NCBI GenBank assembly: GCA_946540675.1
Contig: CAMNIW010000043.1
Coordinates: forward strand, 1 to 9,001
DNA: 9,001 nt
Reading direction: 5' to 3'
Source of the DNA: an uncultured Clostridia bacterium
GTDB taxonomy: Bacteria > Bacillota > Clostridia > Christensenellales > Borkfalkiaceae
Shown: positions 6,162-9,001 of the stretch, piece by piece
How the letters are laid out: every line of letters starts with the position of its first letter
Position numbering within the stretch: the stretch's first letter is position 1
Program-made: the position numbers and the translations under genes
The notes under the pieces: model-generated
Told to the model about the DNA's origin: nothing
What the model saw: the letters and a program-made list of their open reading frames with translations, nothing else
The model's database searches: none

Positions 6162-7085
6162 ATGAAAGTTATCTATTGCGGAACGCCGGATTTTGCCGTT
6201 CCGCCGCTTAAAAATATAATAAAGAGCACAAAGCACGAAGTCGTTGCCGTAATAACTCAACCTGACCGGCCGGTCGGGCGTAAAGCTATTATTACGCCTT
6301 CACCGGTAAAAATCGCCGCGCTCGAAAGCAATATACCTGTACTGCAATTCGAGAATATTCGTCGAGAGGGGGTAGAAGCGATCAAAGAAGTAAATGCGGA
6401 TATAATGGTGACCTGTGCGTACGGACAGATATTGTCGCAGGAAATAATCGATATTTGCAAACACGGCATAGTCAATATTCACGCATCGTTGCTGCCGAAG
6501 TACAGGGGTGCGGCTCCGATACAATACGCGGTTATCAACGGCGACCGCGAAACGGGAATAACTTTTATGAAGACCGAAGCGGGGCTTGACACGGGCGATA
6601 TTATCGAACAATATTCCACGCCTGTTCATAGCGGTGAAACGACGGGGGAGTTGACCGAGCGTTTGTCCGTGTTAGCGGCGGAAAAAGTGTGCGGTATTTT
6701 GGACGAAATAGAGTGCGGAACCGCGGTGTTCACAAAACAGGACGATTCGATTTCGTCATACGTAAAAACCATCAAAAAAGAGCAATCTATAATTGATTTT
6801 TCAAAAAATTGTAATGTTGTTGCGAATTTTATAAACGGTATGAATCCGTGGCCTGTGGCACACTCGTCTGTAAACGGGAAAAACTACAAGTTTTACCGCG
6901 CGTCCGCAATCGACGGTAACGGAAATTTCGGAGAAATTATACGTGCCGACAAGAAACTTGTAGTTGCGTGCGGCAAAGGTGCGATCGAAGTTTTCGAAAT
7001 TCAGGAAGAAGGCGGCAAGAAATTGCCCGCGGCAAGTTTTTTGCTCGGCAGAAAACTGAAAGTCGGTGACGTTTTCGGTAGATGA
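6162..7085 (+). CDS. fmt: Methionyl-tRNA formyltransferase
   Basis: Transfers a formyl group from 10-formyl-tetrahydrofolate to Met-tRNA(fMet) so that translation can initiate. At 307 aa it has the usual length. The N-terminal Rossmann-like formyltransferase domain (about 1-190) starts with VIYCGTPDFAVPPL and includes QPDRPVGR (33-40). The catalytic block has N105, H107 and D143, within NIHASLLPKYRGAAP (105-119) and GLDTGD (141-146). The C-terminal OB-fold tRNA-binding domain (about 205-307) contains FINGMNPWPVA. The ATG is one base after the def stop. Only a weak AGGGA (6146-6150) lies upstream, eleven bases away inside def, so expression probably relies on coupling to def. It is immediately followed by rsmB. 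Confidence 0.97.
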   Translation: MKVIYCGTPDFAVPPLKNIIKSTKHEVVAVITQPDRPVGRKAIITPSPVKIAALESNIPVLQFENIRREGVEAIKEVNADIMVTCAYGQILSQEIIDICKHGIVNIHASLLPKYRGAAPIQYAVINGDRETGITFMKTEAGLDTGDIIEQYSTPVHSGETTGELTERLSVLAAEKVCGILDEIECGTAVFTKQDDSISSYVKTIKKEQSIIDFSKNCNVVANFINGMNPWPVAHSSVNGKNYKFYRASAIDGNGNFGEIIRADKKLVVACGKGAIEVFEIQEEGGKKLPAASFLLGRKLKVGDVFGR

Positions 7086-7086
7086 T

Positions 7087-8331
7087 ATGCTGATTGCTTT
7101 TTACGATTGCTATAAAATATTGAATAAAGTATACTCGGATGGTACGTACTTAAAGCAAGCGATGGCAGATACGCAAATCGACCCCAAAAACAGGGCATAT
7201 ACCACAAAGGTCTGTTACGGTGTTCTCGATAACGATATTGCGCTTGAATACTTTATTTCATGTCTTTGCGAAAAAAGACCGAAGCAGGCGATAAGGATCA
7301 TTCTCAAAATATCGATGTATGCAATAAAGTATCTCGCCGCTCAGCCGTATGCGGTAGTCGATAACTCCGTTGAATTAACGAAAAAACTCGGTAAGACGGG
7401 AGCTTCGGCGTTTGTAAACGCTTTTTTAAGAAAATTTGTTTCTTTTGATTTTACATATCCTGACGGTGCGGAAGGATTATCGGTTCGATATTCTTATCCT
7501 GAATTTTTGGTGAAATCGCTTATTTCCGACTACGGACGAGACGTTGCCGAAAAAATTATGGGAGCAAACGGAGAGATCACGACTGTAAGGTTTGCCTCAG
7601 ATGTGCGCGGAGACGAATATTTGTCCGCCAAAGGGTTTGATTTTATCCGCTTGCCGTTTGAAAACGCTTTTATCGTCGACGGATTCAGGCGTAACGATGA
7701 TTTTGATAAAGGAATTTATACCTTTCAGTCCGTAGGCAGTATTGCTATTTGCGACGTCGTTGAATGCGGGGAAAATTTGCTTGACGCCTGTGCGGCGCCG
7801 GGCGGAAAAAGCGTTTTACTTTCGGAAAAATTCAAAGCCGTTACGTCGTGCGATATTCATCCGCACAGGGTTGCTTTGATTCGTGAGTATGCGTCGAGAA
7901 TGCGCCGTGAAAACGTGCAAGCGGTCGTGTGCGACAGTGCGGTTGAGAATCCGGAGTTCAGCGGGCGATTTGACGCTGTTTTGTGCGACGTTCCATGCAG
8001 CGGTTCGGGTGTTATCAAAGACAATCCCGACATTAACCTCCGCAGAAAGCAAAGCGACGTCGAAAGTCTGAATTTAACGCAATATAAAATTCTCGATAAT
8101 TGTTCAAAGAACGTTAGTGAAGGCGGCCGTTTATATTATTCGACCTGTTCCGTTCTCGATTGTGAGAATGATGAAATTATTGATAAATTCTTAAAAAATC
8201 ATAATGATTTTAAGGTGATGAGCGTCAGTTCGCCTATCGCCGCCGTAAATAAGAAATACGGTGTGCAGTTCTTGCCGCATCTTTCTTACGGCGCGGGGTT
8301 TTACGTTTGTAAAATGGAGAAAATCCGATAA
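7087..8331 (+). CDS. rsmB: 16S rRNA (cytosine(967)-C(5))-methyltransferase RsmB
   Basis: SAM-dependent enzyme that methylates C967 of 16S rRNA (E. coli numbering) in the small subunit. From the ATG at 7087 it has 414 aa, in the family range. The N-terminal NusB-like RNA-binding domain is at about 1-135 (RAYTTKVCYGVLD, then VDNSVEL). The catalytic domain carries the SAM motif DACAAPGGK (233-241), DVPCSGSG with C304, and YSTCSV with C354. The two cysteines are the nucleophile and release pair of RNA m5C methyltransferases. The ATG is one base after the fmt stop and fits the family N-terminus (a helix leading to ILNKVYSDG). An in-frame GTG at 7066 would add seven residues and overlap fmt, but has no ribosome binding site or family support. 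The stop overlaps the rlmN start. A related m5C methyltransferase such as RsmF is less likely given the NusB domain and the location. Confidence 0.93.
   Translation: MLIAFYDCYKILNKVYSDGTYLKQAMADTQIDPKNRAYTTKVCYGVLDNDIALEYFISCLCEKRPKQAIRIILKISMYAIKYLAAQPYAVVDNSVELTKKLGKTGASAFVNAFLRKFVSFDFTYPDGAEGLSVRYSYPEFLVKSLISDYGRDVAEKIMGANGEITTVRFASDVRGDEYLSAKGFDFIRLPFENAFIVDGFRRNDDFDKGIYTFQSVGSIAICDVVECGENLLDACAAPGGKSVLLSEKFKAVTSCDIHPHRVALIREYASRMRRENVQAVVCDSAVENPEFSGRFDAVLCDVPCSGSGVIKDNPDINLRRKQSDVESLNLTQYKILDNCSKNVSEGGRLYYSTCSVLDCENDEIIDKFLKNHNDFKVMSVSSPIAAVNKKYGVQFLPHLSYGAGFYVCKMEKIR
8316..8320 (+). promoter_or_regulatory. rlmN ribosome binding site inside rsmB
   Basis: GGAGA lies ten bases before the rlmN ATG and within the last codons of rsmB. 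The rsmB stop and rlmN start share a base (TAATG at 8329-8333), so translation of rlmN is probably coupled to rsmB. Confidence 0.55.
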
Positions 8332-9001
8332 TGGATATACTTAACGATCTTACCGAAAGCGAACTTCTCGCCGCACTTACGTTATTTGGCGAAAAGTCCT
8401 TTCGGGCAAAGCAAATTTTCAGGGGTCTGCAGTCGGGGAAAGCGGTTTCCGAACTGACTGATATAAGTAAGGCGTTACGCGGAAAATTGCTCGAAAAATA
8501 CGTCGATCAACCTGTAGAAATAATTGAAACGCTCGTGTCTGAAAAAGACGGATCGATGAAATTCCTTTTCAAACTGTACGACGGGAATATCGTCGAAGGA
8601 GTGTTGATGCGCTATAAATACGGCAATACTCAATGCGTTTCTACGCAGGTAGGTTGTCGCATGGGTTGCGCTTTTTGCGCGAGCGGTATAGGCGGACTTG
8701 TGCGGAATCTTTCCGCGGGCGAGATAATAGGACAAATAGAACAGGTAAACCGCTATCTCGGCGGGACGCTTGAAAAACGCGAAGTAACGAACGTTGTTTT
8801 AATGGGTAGCGGAGAACCGTTGGATAACTATGACAACGTCGTCAGGTTTTTAGGCTTACTTTCCGATAAAGACGGACTTAATGTCAGTCCGAGAAACGTA
8901 AGCCTGTCCACTTGCGGGATCGTGCCGAATATTTACAAGCTTGCAAGCGAAGGATTTGACGTAAATTTGACTATATCGCTACATAATCCGTTCGATGAAA
9001 A
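8331..9001 (+). CDS. rlmN: Dual-specificity RNA methyltransferase RlmN, N-terminal part (cut by window end)
   Basis: Radical SAM enzyme that makes 2-methyladenosine at A2503 of 23S rRNA and, in characterised members, at A37 of some tRNAs. The first 223 residues are visible and the frame is open to the window edge. The N-terminal accessory domain (about 1-100) includes FRAKQIFRGL (24-33). The radical SAM domain begins with QCVSTQVGCRMGCAFCASG; the iron-sulphur cluster cysteines are C109, C113 and C116 in a CxxxCxxC arrangement. The SAM-binding segment reads LMGSGEPLDNYDNV (157-170), where many homologues have GMGEP. SLSTCG (191-196) and TISLHNPFDE at the edge are also typical. The C-terminal methyl-carrying cysteine lies beyond the window. 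The plasmid-type homologue Cfr is less likely given the chromosomal housekeeping context. Confidence 0.95.
   Translation, partial: MDILNDLTESELLAALTLFGEKSFRAKQIFRGLQSGKAVSELTDISKALRGKLLEKYVDQPVEIIETLVSEKDGSMKFLFKLYDGNIVEGVLMRYKYGNTQCVSTQVGCRMGCAFCASGIGGLVRNLSAGEIIGQIEQVNRYLGGTLEKREVTNVVLMGSGEPLDNYDNVVRFLGLLSDKDGLNVSPRNVSLSTCGIVPNIYKLASEGFDVNLTISLHNPFDE

Noticed and set aside
6586..6614. TTGACA inside fmt as a possible promoter
   Set aside because: It encodes the conserved GLDTGD motif, and no good -10 box occurs at 16-18 bases.
7066..7086. GTG start for rsmB overlapping fmt
   Set aside because: No ribosome binding site precedes it and the added residues do not match the family. The ATG at 7087 fits better.
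1..9001. A hidden defence, mobile or otherwise novel multi-gene system
   Set aside because: Every stretch longer than about 65 bases belongs to a recognised housekeeping gene on the + strand. There are no direct repeat arrays, transposase or integrase genes, tRNA sites or long non-coding regions.

Overview
The window is a gene-dense stretch of a bacterial chromosome with every gene on the + strand. It carries nine conserved housekeeping genes: the 3' end of pcrA, complete ligA, yicC, rpoZ, priA, def, fmt and rsmB, and the 5' part of rlmN. No RNA gene, insertion sequence, prophage, CRISPR array or defence module is visible, and no gap between genes exceeds about 65 bases. I see no undescribed multi-gene system here. 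The points worth a second look are finer in scale: gene order, one promoter, codon context and LigA motif variants.

Organism: pcrA-ligA pairing and the run yicC-rpoZ-priA-def-fmt-rsmB-rlmN are typical of Bacillota, especially Clostridia-like lineages. Shine-Dalgarno sites are strong (AAGGAG, GAGGTGAT). TGA is used as a stop, so the genetic code is standard. Base composition is moderately AT-rich, with many ATA and AGG codons and an unusual excess of C before G at codon boundaries in several genes. An uncultured Clostridia-type bacterium is a reasonable guess; the sequence alone does not fix the genus.

Layout: positions 1-2276 hold the end of the PcrA helicase and the NAD-dependent DNA ligase LigA, which overlap by one to four bases and form a replication/repair block. 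A near-consensus sigma-70-type promoter lies in the 52-base gap after ligA, with its -35 box across the ligA stop codon and an 8-bp inverted repeat covering its -10 box. It should drive yicC (RNase-like), rpoZ (RNA polymerase omega) and probably the rest. After a 64-base gap, priA (replication restart helicase), def, fmt, rsmB and rlmN are packed with gaps or overlaps of -1 to 8 bases, so they are almost certainly co-transcribed and partly translationally coupled.

Functionally, PcrA, LigA and PriA maintain and restart DNA replication. Fmt formylates initiator Met-tRNA and Def removes the formyl group from new proteins. RsmB and RlmN methylate 16S and 23S rRNA (RlmN can also act on tRNA). RpoZ belongs to RNA polymerase and YicC to RNA turnover. 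The locus is therefore a core information-processing cluster. gmk, which usually sits between yicC and rpoZ, and coaBC, which usually follows rpoZ, are both missing from it.
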